NCBI GenBank assembly: GCA_026874595.1
Contig: CM049310.1
Coordinates: 28,133,058 to 28,197,057, forward strand
Source: Sipunculus nudus
Taxonomy: Eukaryota > Annelida > Sipuncula > Golfingiida > Sipunculidae
Direction: 5' to 3'
DNA length: 64,000 bases
Below the pieces are notes generated by a model. The model had not been told where the DNA came from. It was given only the letters and a program-made list of their open reading frames with translations, and ran no database searches. Position numbers and translations under genes: made by a program. Below are positions 1 to 12,689 of the stretch, in pieces. Each line of letters begins with the position of its first letter. The first letter of the stretch is position 1.

Positions 1-823
1 GGAACCCCCTCCACCACCTCCCAGGATCAGAGGGATATACTTTATGGTAGTTCAAATAGATTGTTTCGTAAACAGTAATTATCTGTGTAAAAAAGATTAT
101 GGCCAACAGCTGGATTTGGAAACCACTGGCATGCTATTAGCTGTATTTAATTTATACTCCAGACATTCTTCAATTGATAAATGAATATTAATATGAATTT
201 ATTAACATATACAGGGCTGTTTTGATGTACAATTTGTACTTCCTAAAGCCTAAAATACACTGACACATGTGTCATGCATTAAGCGTCATATCTGGAAAAA
301 GTCAACCTGTCTATTTTTCACATGATGCGATCTTGCCACATGGGAATTCCGGATAATGACTTAACTTTAAAGAAGGTTTCCTCCCCAGCAGTCGCATTCT
401 ATATTAAACTGCGAGTAAAATGTTTGTTATTATTTATTGAACTATAATTATTTATGTATATCTGGATAGAATAAAGCAATTAAGCAACACAGATATATAA
501 ATATCATTAAAATTAGTGATTGAGTTATGACATATTTAGAACATGTTTGGTCTCAAACAGATACATATTTGTATACAATTAAACCAATGCTGATTATCAA
601 GATTACTATTTTTACAACGATAAAAAATACAGCAGGTGCTTAGTAAATACCATCCAATTTGACACTTGTTGTGCTTGTTGTAGCCATGTTAGTGTGTTTT
701 GAATTTGTTGCAAGCCACACACGTGACATGCTGTTAGTGTGTTTTTAAGTAAAACTCAAGAACATTCATTTTACTTACCAGTAGTTATCTTTGTCTCTGA
801 CCAACATGTGTTTCATCTTTCAG
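1..823. other. Upstream non-coding stretch, probable intron
   Basis: AT-rich sequence with no convincing open frame. It lies upstream of a recognisable internal exon (824-886) that needs an earlier exon, so it is probably intron or contains an unrecognised upstream exon. I see no promoter or repeat in it. Confidence 0.4.
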
Positions 824-886
824 AACACTTAAAGTATGAAACAGATTTCAGTGAGAAACATCAAGCGCATACAAACACACATCAAG
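824..886 (+). CDS. Probable internal exon of the SDR/glycosyltransferase fusion gene
   Basis: This 63-bp segment is bounded by a pyrimidine-rich acceptor (tttcatctttcag) and a strong donor (AAG|gtgagt). Only one of the three frames is open. That frame starts with two bases completing a split codon and ends with a single G, so both flanking introns are phase 1. The next exon starts at 1955 with CA, which completes a GCA alanine codon and continues the long open frame. The 20 encoded residues are hydrophilic and rich in His, Lys, Thr and Gln, and belong to no domain I recognise. The exon that should precede it was not found. Support is the splice signals plus phase agreement; transcript evidence is absent. 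Confidence 0.55.
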
Positions 887-1954
887 GTGAGTAAACTGAG
901 TTTGGCATTAAAGCAACATAGTATCCTCTTCTTTCATGTGTATCAACCATTTTCGTGGAATACATGTTTTTCCATTATTATGGAAAGACTGTCTTAATAT
1001 TGGGCCTAGGGTCAACAGAAATATGGTGTTTTATGGCTGCATAAAAAAATGTACATACAGGAAGTGTCATGAACACACAGAAAGTTTCTGTAAAAAGAAC
1101 TTGAACAATGTGTTCTAAAACAAAAGAAGTTGTGGGCATAGACCATGTGTCTCTAAACCAAAAAGTCATGACTGATGAGCATTAACAATGTCCCTAAACA
1201 AACAAACGACCCATGGGTCACGTCGCTCAGCTGAATTTTGGAAAAAATCAGCAGATGCAAAATAACGGTATACTTAAATTTCTTTTGGTTTTTCATGTAA
1301 ATTAGCATTTGATAAGCTAAGAGGAAATGGTCCTGCTTAAATGAAACCCTGAAAATTATAGAATAATGAACATGAGCTAAAGTATAATAATAATCATTAA
1401 TTTATTAACTGAAATAAAATGCTGTAAAAAAAATCAAATGAGCATAAACAAAATTTAATAAGCATGTTAAAATAAGCCAATATAAATTGTATTTGAACTG
1501 TGTAATAAATGAAACTTGTGGCCTGACACCATTCAATGATGCAATAAAGGAATTGTTTGAGTTAAGTCTGGGTCAAACTCATGCATATTTTGTTGTATTA
1601 TAATACAGCAAAATGGATGTGATTGAAGGTATATATTTCAATTTTGTATTTAACATTTTTGGTAAAATAATGTCTAATTACCACATCAGAGCACATATAG
1701 AAGTTACAAGTGAGCTCTTAAATTGGTTCATCTTATTTTTTAAGAGCTGCTATCTTAATAATAGCTTATCTCAATAGCTGCTTATCCTGATTTCACATGG
1801 GTTGTACAATTCACAGGTGAGTTTAGATAGTTCAAAGCCATTGTGAAATTACTTTAACATTTTGTAACTTATATAATAATAGGCTGGTTTTTGCATGCTG
1901 TTGCTGTCCTTTATTTTTTATTTCTTGTAACAATGACTCTGTTTTCATTTTCAG
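887..1954 (+). other. Intron between the two visible exons of the fusion gene
   Basis: This runs from the donor gtgagt to an acceptor preceded by a long pyrimidine tract (ctgttttcattttcag). The interior is AT-rich and without any open frame of note. A second AG|GTGAG string lies at about 1815, but no phase-compatible exon was found in front of it. Confidence 0.5.
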
Positions 1955-3720
1955 CAGATGCTGGTATCAGACAGCATTCACTGTGTGACCACAGTGCACA
2001 GACTGGACATCTGCAGCACTGGCCCATGCATGTACTGGTCACTGGGGCTGGATCTTCAGTCCTTGGGCATCACATGACACAGCATTTATTAACAGCAGGA
2101 CATCATGTGACCACATCACATGACATATCCCACAACCCTCAGAGTGATGCACATTTCCAGCAGGTCACAAAAGGTCACCATTTGAACTCTGACTCTTGTT
2201 TGCAGAAATATTCATTTGATAATCACCCAAAGATCACTCACATTGTGTTCAATGCATATGAGCTAGATGTCGATGGGAAGAGCATTTTAAAACAAATTAA
2301 CAGCACCTTATACTGCCTGACTTATTTATTAGAAAAAGTGAGAAGAGTTAGAAATGTCCATGTAACTTTGCTCACTAAGATAGAGATTGCTGTGTGGCTT
2401 AGGGGTGAACTTGATGAAGCCAGTGCTCTGAAGGATACAGAGTTTTTGATTCAGTCAGCATTGGTGACTGTCCTCAGATTTTATCATTCAACATATGGAG
2501 TACCAGTCAGTGTTGTTGGTCTTCCCTATGTTTATGGTCCAGGGGTGACACCTGCTGCCCTCTTGTGGCACTTGGTAGAAGCTGCAGAAAGCTCAACTCT
2601 CCATACTGCCAACAAAAGACTGCACACTTTTTACACAAAGCACAAGTACAGTTCTCATCATTTTGTTCATGTGAATGATACAATTGCTGCTATATATAAA
2701 GTGCTCCTTTTAAGGCCAAAGTGTGAATTGTATCATGTGGTATCTAGTCAGCCTATCACTTTACAGTCACTGCTCAGAATCACACAAAATACAATAGATG
2801 CTAAAATCATAAAACCAGGTATTTTTCTTGAAAAGCATCTCTTGTATAATTTTGATAAAGTGAGTACTGTTCATTTCAATGCACAATACCAGAAGAGTAA
2901 TATACCAGAATTCTCACCAGAAGTGTCCATTGAGAATGGAATAAAGGAATATGTAAGTTGGCACAAAAACAGTAATAATTTCCTGTTGCCTGGTTCAGCA
3001 AAGGATTATGTGTTCACATCGTATTTAACTTCAAACTCTGATCCACAAAGAGGAAAACATATTCAGAATAACAATTTCAGTTACATGAAAACCTGGTATT
3101 TTAGTCTACAGGCATTAAACTTGAATGGTGTTGTTTTCCATGACGGGTTATCCCCGTTGTTTAAGTCAAAGATTAAGCTCCTGTCATTCCAGCATTCCAC
3201 ACTTAATGGGAGAAGCACCAATGATGCAAGGTTCTACACCTACCTGCGATATCTTATGAAACATCCTGAAATCCAGCGAGTTCTGCTGACTGATATTTCA
3301 GACGTGGAATTCAAAAGGAATCCATTTGATTTAATGAGTCTGCTAGGTGATCATTTATACATCGGCACAGACATTGACTTATTTCCAAACCTGGCATCCA
3401 TGGGCTGGCTCACGAAGAGGCTCATTGACTGCTTTGGGAAAGAAGCCAATAAACATGGTGAATTAGCTCACCTGAAGATGTTGAATATTGTGTATAACGC
3501 GGGTGTTATAGGTGGCAGCAGAGGTATGGTATTGCAATTCCTGCAGCGAGTCACAGAGATGCTGGATGAGACCCCACATGGTGTGAATTGCAACATGCCA
3601 GTGGTTAACTATGTGGTACACAAGTACTTTGATGATGTTGTCTACACAGGGTTTCCCTTGTCAAGCAGATTTATGAAACATCAGCAGAATCCAAAAGGTG
3701 TGTACATCATTCATAAATAA
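1955..3720 (+). CDS. Terminal exon: NAD-epimerase-like (SDR) domain fused to a GT-A glycosyltransferase-like domain
   Basis: The open frame runs to a TAA at 3718-3720 and holds about 588 residues. The N-terminal half looks like an extended SDR sugar-nucleotide epimerase: a beta strand plus nucleotide-binding loop HVLVTGAGSSVLGHH (from about 2029), the core ending YGVP...PYVYGPG (about 2497-2544), and the late motif HFVHVNDTIAAIY (about 2659). The Tyr and Lys of YxxxK are replaced by Glu (2440-2442) and Gln (2452-2454), and the glycine loop has one extra residue, so epimerase activity is doubtful. From about 3001 a second domain begins: a WY..L...NL stretch, a DISD acid motif (from 3292) like the DxD of GT-A enzymes, an IGTDIDLFPN segment, and NAGVIGG (3496 on), as in GT-A transferases. 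The frame also opens upstream at an ATG at 1891, but that stretch is the polypyrimidine tract of the acceptor, so the apparent signal peptide is probably not real. Substrate is unknown. Confidence 0.75.
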
Positions 3721-3827
3721 TACTGGAGGAATGAACCGTCAATCATGACAGTGACTATCAAGCTACATCTCCTCTTAAGTTTAAGAAAAGGTGAATTGTC
3801 TTTTTTTCATGAAGTACTCCACACTGT

Positions 3828-5590
3828 CTGGTAAATGTGTATTCCTATGTTACAGTCTGGAGGCACATTTACACAAAAAAACTTTACAGTCTATGGTAAA
3901 TTTGTTCTCCTGTGTTACAGTCTGGAGGCACATTTACACATAAAATGTTACAGTCTATGGTCAATTTGTACTCCTATGTTGCAGTCTGGAGGCATATTTA
4001 CACATATATTTTACAATCTATGGTAAATGTTATTCCTATGTTACAGTCTGGAGGCACATTTACGCAAAAAAAAAACTTTAGTCTATGTTAAATTTGTACT
4101 CCTGTGTTACAGTCTGGAGGCATATTTACACATATATTTTACAATCTATGGTAAATGTTATTCCTATGTTACAGTCTGGAGGCACATTTACACAAAAAAA
4201 ACTTTAGTCTATGTTAAATTTGTACTCCTATGTTACATTCTGGAGGCATATTTACACATATTTTACAATCTATGTTAAATGTGTACTCCTATGTTACAGT
4301 CTGGAGGCACATTTACACAAAAAAACCTTACAGTCTATGTTAAATTTGTACTCCTATGTTACAGTCTGGAGGCATATTTACACATATATTTTACAATCTA
4401 TGGTAAATGTGTACTCCTATGTTACAGTCTGGAGGCACATTTACACACAAAAAAACTTTACAGTCTATGGTAAATTTGTTCTCCTGTCTTACAGTCTGGA
4501 GGCACATTTACACATAAAATGTTACAGTCTATGGTTAATTTTGTATGCTTATGTTACAGTCTGGAGGCATATTTACACATATATTTACAATCCATGGTAA
4601 ATTTGTTCTCCTGTGTTACAGTCTGGAGGCACATTTACACATAAAATTTTACAGTATATGGTAAATTTGTTCTCCTGTGTTACAGTCTGGAGGCACATTT
4701 ACTATTAAAATTTTATTGTCTATAGTAAATTTGTACTCCTATGTTACAGTCTGGAGGCACATTTACACTAAAAAACTTTACAGTCTATGGTAAATTTGTT
4801 CTCCTGTGTTACAGTCTGGAGGCACATTTACACATAAAATGTTACAGTCTATGATTAATTTGTACTCCTATGTTACAGTCTGGAGGCATATTTACACATA
4901 TATTTTACAATCTATGGTAAATGTGTACTCCTGTGTTACAGTCTGGAGGCCCATTAACACAAAAAAAACTTTACATTCTATGTTAAATTTGTTCTCCTAT
5001 GTTAGTCTGGAGGCATATTTACACATATATTTTACAATCTATGGTAAATTTGTACTCCTATGTTACAGTCTAGAGGCACATTTACACATAAAATGTTACA
5101 GTCTATGATTAATTTGTACTCCTATGTTACAGTCTGGAGGCATATTTACACATATATTTTACAATCTATGGTAAATGTGTACTCCTGTGTTACAGTCTGG
5201 AGGCCCATTTACACAAAAAAAACTTAACATTCTATGTTAAATTTGTTCTCCAATGTTACAGTCTGGAGGCATATTTACACATATATTTTACAATCTATGG
5301 TAAATTTGTACTCCTATGTTACAGTCTAGAGGCACATTTACACATAAAATGTTACAGTATATGGTAAATTTGTTCTCCTGTGTTACAGTCTGGAGGCACA
5401 TTTACTAATAAAATTTTACAGTCTATGGTAGATTTGTACTCATATGATACAGTCTGGAGGCACATTTACACATACAATGTTACAGTCTATGGTAAATTTG
5501 TAACCCTATGTTATAGTCTGGAGGCACATTCACACACAAAATGTTACAGTCTATGGTAAATTTGTACTCCTATGTTACAGTCTGTTGTAC
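3828..5590. repeat. Minisatellite, ~64-65 bp unit, about 27 copies
   Basis: Tandem units each contain a GTTACAGTCTGGAGGCA core followed by a T/A-rich spacer and CTATGGTAAATTTG. Two unit types alternate in much of the array: one with gcacatttacac and one with gcatatttacacatatatttt, giving a ~130-bp dimer. Short open frames across it (for example 4027-4278 and 4211-4600) are products of the periodicity, not genes. The array begins about 110 bp after the stop codon of the upstream gene and may lie in its 3' region. Confidence 0.95.
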
Positions 5591-8500
5591 ATCTGTACTC
5601 ATACATCACAGGCTGATCATATTAGCAATTGTGTACTGTTCGGATGTGACCTTAATTGCTGTATCATAGATGCCCATCATTCAGTTGTATTGCTGCATTT
5701 ACCAAAGTATTAAGACTTAAGAAAATGTGACCTATGTGTTCACTTTATACAGAAAGATATTTATAAAAGATTAAATACATCTGTGGTAAGTTGCCTTGAT
5801 AAATACTAGTCATGAAAGCACAAAACATTTTTTTCTGATGTAGTTAAATCTCTACAATTTAACAGTGAATTTTACTTAATTGACTCATTATTTATATTCA
5901 AGCTTGAACATGTTTTTATTGACTTTTTATTGATGTAGACTGTAAATCTTTACAATTTCAGTCAAAGGAACAGTCAGAACTTAAAATCATTACATGTATA
6001 GTCATGCATGAACCAGTTTTCAATTGATAAAAGTATAATATGCATATGAATATATTTGTTTTTAATGTTATTTTTTTATGATCAGAAGACTGGTGTCAAC
6101 CACACTTTACGGGGAAATGTAAATCCCAAATAGAAACAAGGTTTGGTTGGTTCTTTAACAAAACACTTTCATGTAACATGGTTCTAGGGAAAGTTTTAGA
6201 GTCACGATCATTCCATAAGAAAGGTTTTCATATACCTTCCCAGTGACCACATTTGCTCTGATTTTAAGTAAAACAATGCCAATTGTTCAAGTTGTGCTGA
6301 CTGAGAGTCATCCCAACAACCAGCCATTACAAGGCCATGCTTGATAATATTAGACTTAAAACTTAATGTTTATATATGAAAGACCCAATGCCAATACAGC
6401 TGCCCTCAGGTCAACATGAAGGCAATACCAATCAGATAGGGTTCATACAATATTTATCAAATGATCAAGTTTGTTATTGCAATCTTGCAACCCCCAACAC
6501 ACTTATCATTACCAAAAGAATTCTCACTAGCATCGACTTAAAGCAAAAAAGTAAAATAGTATATTATCACATCCAGGTGGGGCTATATATGGTCACATTT
6601 CATGAGTTGGTCCATTTTCACAAAATATTAGGTTGCAATATTACTAATGCCTCTGTTGAATGACAAAGTGCATGTTTTATTCATCAACAGAAAGCTTAGA
6701 ACATACCCTTTCTAGTGCTGCTATTTGCAGGTAGCTGTGGAAAGATCCAGAGTCAACAGGAGGCCTTAAAGTTACATATTCATGTAATTTCTGAATGTCC
6801 CCTGTGACATGCTGATCAGCTAAATACTTACATAAATTTTAATCAGCACACAAATGCTGCAGTAACCACATAATATCATATTATTTGTTGGACCTACATG
6901 TATTGACTGTGTTTTAAAATCATTTACTAATCTCTAAATCATTTAAAGAAAAAGCTTCTACCCAAAAAGCCCTTCAAGGTAATGGTGTCCCGTTTCATTT
7001 TTGAAAATGACTTGGATTTTTCAGAGTGTTGCTAGAGGGCTCAAAATTCATAATATGGTTTAGAATTGTTGATAACACAATGCTCATAAGTTGTTCTTTT
7101 AGGAAAAGTAAACAATAATTACTGTTGTTCATTGCTGGTTTTCGGTGAATGCTTTGAAAGGCAACCAATTTTTGATAAAACAAAATAGAGGTTAGCTGTT
7201 ACTTTGCCCAAACATTTCAACCAGTAAAGTTATTTTTGCTTATGGATTCCACCACACAAATGCCCATAAATTAAGCTTTAATTTGGTATATCATATGCCC
7301 TTCTACCTATCATGCAAGTGTAAAAACCAGACTCCTGAAAATCGGTGAATGAAATGTAACGCCTTAATAACGTTTAAAAAAACTACTTTTAAATCAGCAT
7401 GTTACTGGACTGAGGAATTATATCTCCATTCACTCCTCATTTATCAGGACAGTCATCATTATAATGAGTGGCAGTGAATCTAGTGAATCTAGGATATAGC
7501 TGTGGAGGATAAACAAGGGCCCAAGGACCCAGTACTCACCTGTAAACATTTGCATTGACAAAATCAGAAAAAAAAATATTTATTTTCATGAGCCGTAAAC
7601 ACCACTGAATTAAATACTGACCAACAAACACAGTATTTTTTAGAACAATCTATAAACCATTCATTTGTATGGATTTAATCAGAATGTGATATCAAAAGGT
7701 CAAGGACACTCACACAAAGGTAATGAGCACTTTGTTAAATGGGCTTGGTCCTTTTATTTAAGGTTAAATCTGACACAAAACTTGCATTACAAAAGAATTA
7801 GCATGATGAAATGGGACTGTTTCATTAAGGATCAGATGTTTTCATCAGGTACTACTTTGCTTTCCTTAGAGAAATGAAATCTGGATCAATTTACAGGTTA
7901 AACAAAAGAGAGATGTGTATACACCATGATTTCCTTATATATGTAGTAGTTAGTGCAATGTCCAATAAAAAGGTAAGACCTCATTTTGGACATTACTGAC
8001 CACCAAGACATCATACCTGTGCACTGAACTGTTTTTGTTATATTATTTGATGTGATACCTTGTTTTATGTACATTTGTGTACTTAAAAATTCAAAATTTT
8101 GAATGATTCCTTGTTTTTAATTCTTAATTTACCCCTTTCGATTTTTGTTGTTTTACAAAAATATGTATCCACAAACATTGACTCTCATATCTATGAAAAT
8201 TTCAATGTTGCCAAACAAAAATTTAAAGGTTAATGAAAATGGTGTTTTCTGTTTATCCTGAAAATTTCAGTTAAATATCTTAAATAGTTCTTGAGATACA
8301 TCAGTTTATTGTAAAGAAATACAAACGAGAGGAAAAGCAGTTTGAAGTTGCAGTTTATATGATATTATATATCATTTAAATATGATTTTTAATGCCATAT
8401 TTGGTTAATTAAGGGGTTTTAACCTTGGACATTACTTATTTCAATGGACTTAGGCAGAGGTTGAACATTTCAACTTTTTCCAAAAATGGTCATTATGACC

Positions 8501-11040
8501 CATATCACACTTTTTGGGCCACCTTTTGAAATGTGACCATATACATATAACATCACAATGGTAACGTGACTTGTTTTGTTCCTGGTGTGAGTTCATTGTC
8601 AGTGCTTGCTGATTTCATTGTCATTTTCAACAACAAGGCCAATATACAGCTCAGTCAATATAGGCTTGTCATCTTCATTATATTGCATTGGCATGTGCCG
8701 TCATATTGGGCAGTGATATGCTCTGCCCATTAATAAAGCATAATATAGGACCTTCTGGCAAACTTTTTCCACTCAGCAGTTTTGCAGTTAAATATAGGCT
8801 ATGTGTTTGTTTTTCGTGATACTTTTATAATGTCAGTCAAGCCTGCATTTTGATCTACCTTTCGTTTACTCTGTGACATACTCTTGGTGTGATAGTTAGT
8901 CTTGCATAATGATGACAATTTGCCATGAGCTTGCTGTTCTGGTCTTTATATTTCATCAGTAGTAACAATGTACTGGTATCAGTGTTTGTCTGTTCAACAG
9001 GGCTTCAGAACTTACAGGCCACTCATGCTAGCTCAGTATACAATATGAGAAATGTACATTATTCTGAAGCTGAGCATCTTAACTCATGGGCCAAATGTAG
9101 GTGTCAGGAATATAGCTAATTTCACTTAATAGAGCATACATGTATTGAAATTGTCCCAATTCAAATAAAGCTTGCATTATCTCATGCAAAATGAGCTGTT
9201 AACCCATCTCATAACCCATCTCCTGTTAAAACTCACATGTACAGTATTCTTGGATGATTTATTACTGACATGTAAAATTAGCACACAACTAGCTGTGTGA
9301 TTGACAACAGTTCTTTGATCAAGTATGGGTTATAAATGGTACTGGTACCAGTAAAATTTTATGTGAATTGTCAAAGACACTGTTCACAGAATGAATTATA
9401 CATTTAAAAGAAAACAGTTATGTGTTCACTGCACTCTTGAAATTGCTGCATTGATTTTGTAAAACAATTAGAGGTAAAAAATGGATTATAAAGTAAAATA
9501 GTGACATGCCTTACTGAGATCACAGATTGATTGATAAAACATGCAATGCATATTTGAATGATAGCTATATGTAAGGGTAAACACAGATTTCAACAATAAC
9601 AAGGTAATATACCCCTAAATCATTGCTCACACGAGTTGGCTTGTCTTGAAAGCACCAACAAATGTACATACATTCCTCACCCTTTTGATCAAATGACAAT
9701 ATATGTGACCTGATTTACATCTTAAGTCAAACATCACAAATATAAAGTAGCTTTAGCATATATAAATAGTTTAGATTTAATTTAAGTCAGGGTTGTATCT
9801 ATATTAGCAGTAAATGGGTTCCTTGATCGACAATACAACATGCATTGCATATCGGTAACCATATGGACATGGCTTATCGATATGCCCTAGAAACCAGTGT
9901 GCTGGTAAGCCTGTATTTATTATTGTGTAGGTGCTGGTTGCTGCCCAAGGTGCTGTTTCATTCATACTCACTGTCTTCTATTTGAAACACAGTAGAGAAA
10001 AGAATTTTTTTAATCCCATGTCCTCTGTCTTGAAATATAAATTGAAAACTACTTTCACCATCCATTACAGGTTAATACATGTATGGAAAAATTGACATTT
10101 GTACCACAAAATCATCATGCATGGACAGGTTAATGGGGTATTAGATTTTAAGAGGTTCAGAGGTCAGAGATGTTTAATTTTGTTAACTATTACAAAATGA
10201 TTGTTATGGTTATGAGTAGATCCAGGTGAGTCAGATCCATATATCATATTAAAGTGTTGTTGCTGTTCAGGACGCATATGGTATTCTGATGCTCAAAGTT
10301 TTTGGATTTTTGTTTCAGAACTACAGAATTCAGTAGCATCAAAACAATCATTAGCAGGTGTGGTTGTACTACACATAACTACCCCTCAAGAAATGTTATG
10401 TTTGTTGATTTATTCAGGTTTAAAATTCATATTTAAAATTCAGTTTGAAAATGATTGTTCAAATGTTTAAATGAAGATGGCACTTTAAGCTTATTATCAT
10501 AAGGTCAAAGGTCACACAGAATTTGATCTCACTTGTTGAAATTGTCACCTCCTGCTCCTCTACCTCAGAAGCCTACTCTTTCTTATTATATAAACATAGA
10601 TTGGATGATTTTTTGACAGTAAATGCATACTCTCTTAGTTTGAACAATAAAATGTGATGTAAATTTTCTTAGGATTAACAAAAGCATCACAAATATACTG
10701 GTTCAAGCATTGTCATCTCATGTCTGCTGTCTCAGCTTGAATTGTAATAAGTGATGTAACATATTTCATCATGATCAACACTTTCTCACATCATATACAC
10801 TTGTATATGCTTTATATATATATTCTATGCTATCTCATCTTCAGTTGTAATGAATGATTTAACATAACTTACCTATAATTAACATCTGATCTATTGTGTT
10901 GAATTTTTTGTCTAATGTAAAACCAAGAGGGGATCAGAGACCACATTATATGCCAACAATCAAACCTAGAAGGCTGCACTCTTGGTGTAAATGAGTGCTT
11001 CTTTCACTCCTAAACCAAGAGTGTATAAGCTTCACAATTA
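5591..11040. other. Intergenic, nothing recognised
   Basis: AT-rich sequence with scattered stops in all frames. The longest frames (for example 6376-6663, 95 codons) show no domain and no splice context. No RNA gene or clear repeat was recognised. Confidence 0.5.
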
Positions 11041-11910
11041 CATTTTTGGCTCAGCTGACTGAAATCGTCTGAGCTATAGTGATCACTCTATCCGTCGTCT
11101 GTCCATCTGTCTGTCTGTTAACACGGCACAAATCATAACCACTAGACCTAGAAACTTCACACTGAATGTCCATGGAGGTCTACAAAAAATCTCCTTAGAA
11201 ACCTGAATTTAGGTCACTGTGACCTCTATCCTCTGAGCTATGTGGCTTAAAAATTACCCCCATTATAATGAAAAATTTGATACAAAAGCTCTATTTTCTC
11301 AATAACAAAGGCATTGATTGCCATGATTCTTTCTATGAATAATGATCAAATAAGGATGTCAACAAGGCTAGGGCACAAACCATAACCGTTAGACATAGAA
11401 AACTTTTATTTTACATCCAGGGGGGTCCTAGGCAAATCTCGGGAACCTGAAATTAGGTAATGGTGACCTATATTCTGCAAGCTACTTGCCAAAAACATGA
11501 TTTTGAGCACCCAGAGAGTTGGACAGGGCACAATATCCATTTGGCCTAGAAACTTCTAATGTTACATTCAGAGAGGTCCTGGATAAATGTCCTTTGAAAT
11601 ATGAAATGAGGTCACCATGACCTATATTCTGCAAGCTATAGGAAAAAAAATGAGATGTGCACCCTGAAAGTCAGATGGGCTCAAATTCTATCTGTTAGGC
11701 CTAGAATCTTCTAATGCAATATTAAGAGAGTTTTTTGGCAAATTTTCTCAGAAAGCATAAACTTGGTCATTTTGTCCAGTATTCCATATCCTAGAAAATT
11801 TCAACTGTACATCTGAGAGGTCCTAGGCAAATCTCCTCATAACCCTGAAATTAGGTCATGGTGACCCATTTTCTGTGAGCTTCTGGCAGAAAACCAGTTC
11901 CTAGTAAAAT
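11041..11910 (+). repeat. Dispersed repeat with degenerate internal ~170-bp tandem units
   Basis: It begins with GGCTCAGCTGACT and CTGAGCTATAGTGATCAC, then a TCCGTC/TGTCTGTC-rich stretch. After this come about four to five diverged units that each carry 'cataaccnntagacctagaaacttc', 'gaggtcctaggcaaatctc' and 'gaaattaggtcatggtgacc'. The leading segment matches, in inverted orientation, the sequence at 58320-58390, which makes this a dispersed family. No coding capacity was seen. Class unknown; possibly a non-autonomous element. Confidence 0.65.
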
Positions 11911-12429
11911 ATTCTTGCTGCATGTTCCCTATTTTGGAAGTACTATAGAAAAAAAACATGATTTTGAACACTCTGGAAGTCATTCTACCCATTGTTCAAG
12001 GTTCCTTAACAAATAATTTTTACCAGATCATATCAACAGTAATTAATACATGCATCAGTCTCCTGTATACATGTCAAATTCAGCTGAGGGTCATGACCCA
12101 AGGGTCATTTGTTATATTAGGTGACTACATGCTGAAAATTGGTGCACAAAGTTTGTGTAACTACTAATTTTCAATTCAGTTACAAAACCACGATTGTATC
12201 TATTAATCTCCATCTGGCCAGTATGTGTGACATTTCATAGGCCAAGATTAGCTATGTGATAAAACAAACTTTGCACTGAAATCACTGTGTAGTGTAGGGT
12301 GAATGAGTTTGTATTTAGTCAGGTTAACAACATGTATTTAATTATCATCAATTCTTTTTTTTAAAATTAACATGAGCATGCCAGTGCACCTCTTTGACAC
12401 ATGTACATTTAGGATTTATACAGTCAAGG

Positions 12430-12680
12430 CTGGTATACTGACATGTTAGCTTGGTTATACTGACATGTTAGCTTGGTTATACTGACATGATAGCTTGGTT
12501 ATACTGACATGTTAGCTTGGTTATACTGACATGTTAGCTTGGTTATACTGACATGCTAGCTTGGTTATTCTGACATGTTAGCTTGGTTATACTGACATGT
12601 TAGCTTGGTTATACTGACATGTTAGCTTGGTTATACTGACATGTTAGCTTGGTTATACTGGCATGTTAGCTTGGTTATGT
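12430..12680. repeat. 22-bp tandem array, about 11 copies
   Basis: Near-identical 22-bp units built on TGACATGTTAGCTTGGTTAT; occasional units have gatagc, gctagc or attctg variants. Very low divergence suggests recent expansion or active homogenisation. Confidence 0.95.
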
Positions 12681-12689
12681 GATAGGGCA

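Noticed and set aside
3835-5108. Frames of 63-129 codons in the 64-bp minisatellite
   Set aside because: Repeat-derived, overlapping in several frames, without start or splice context.
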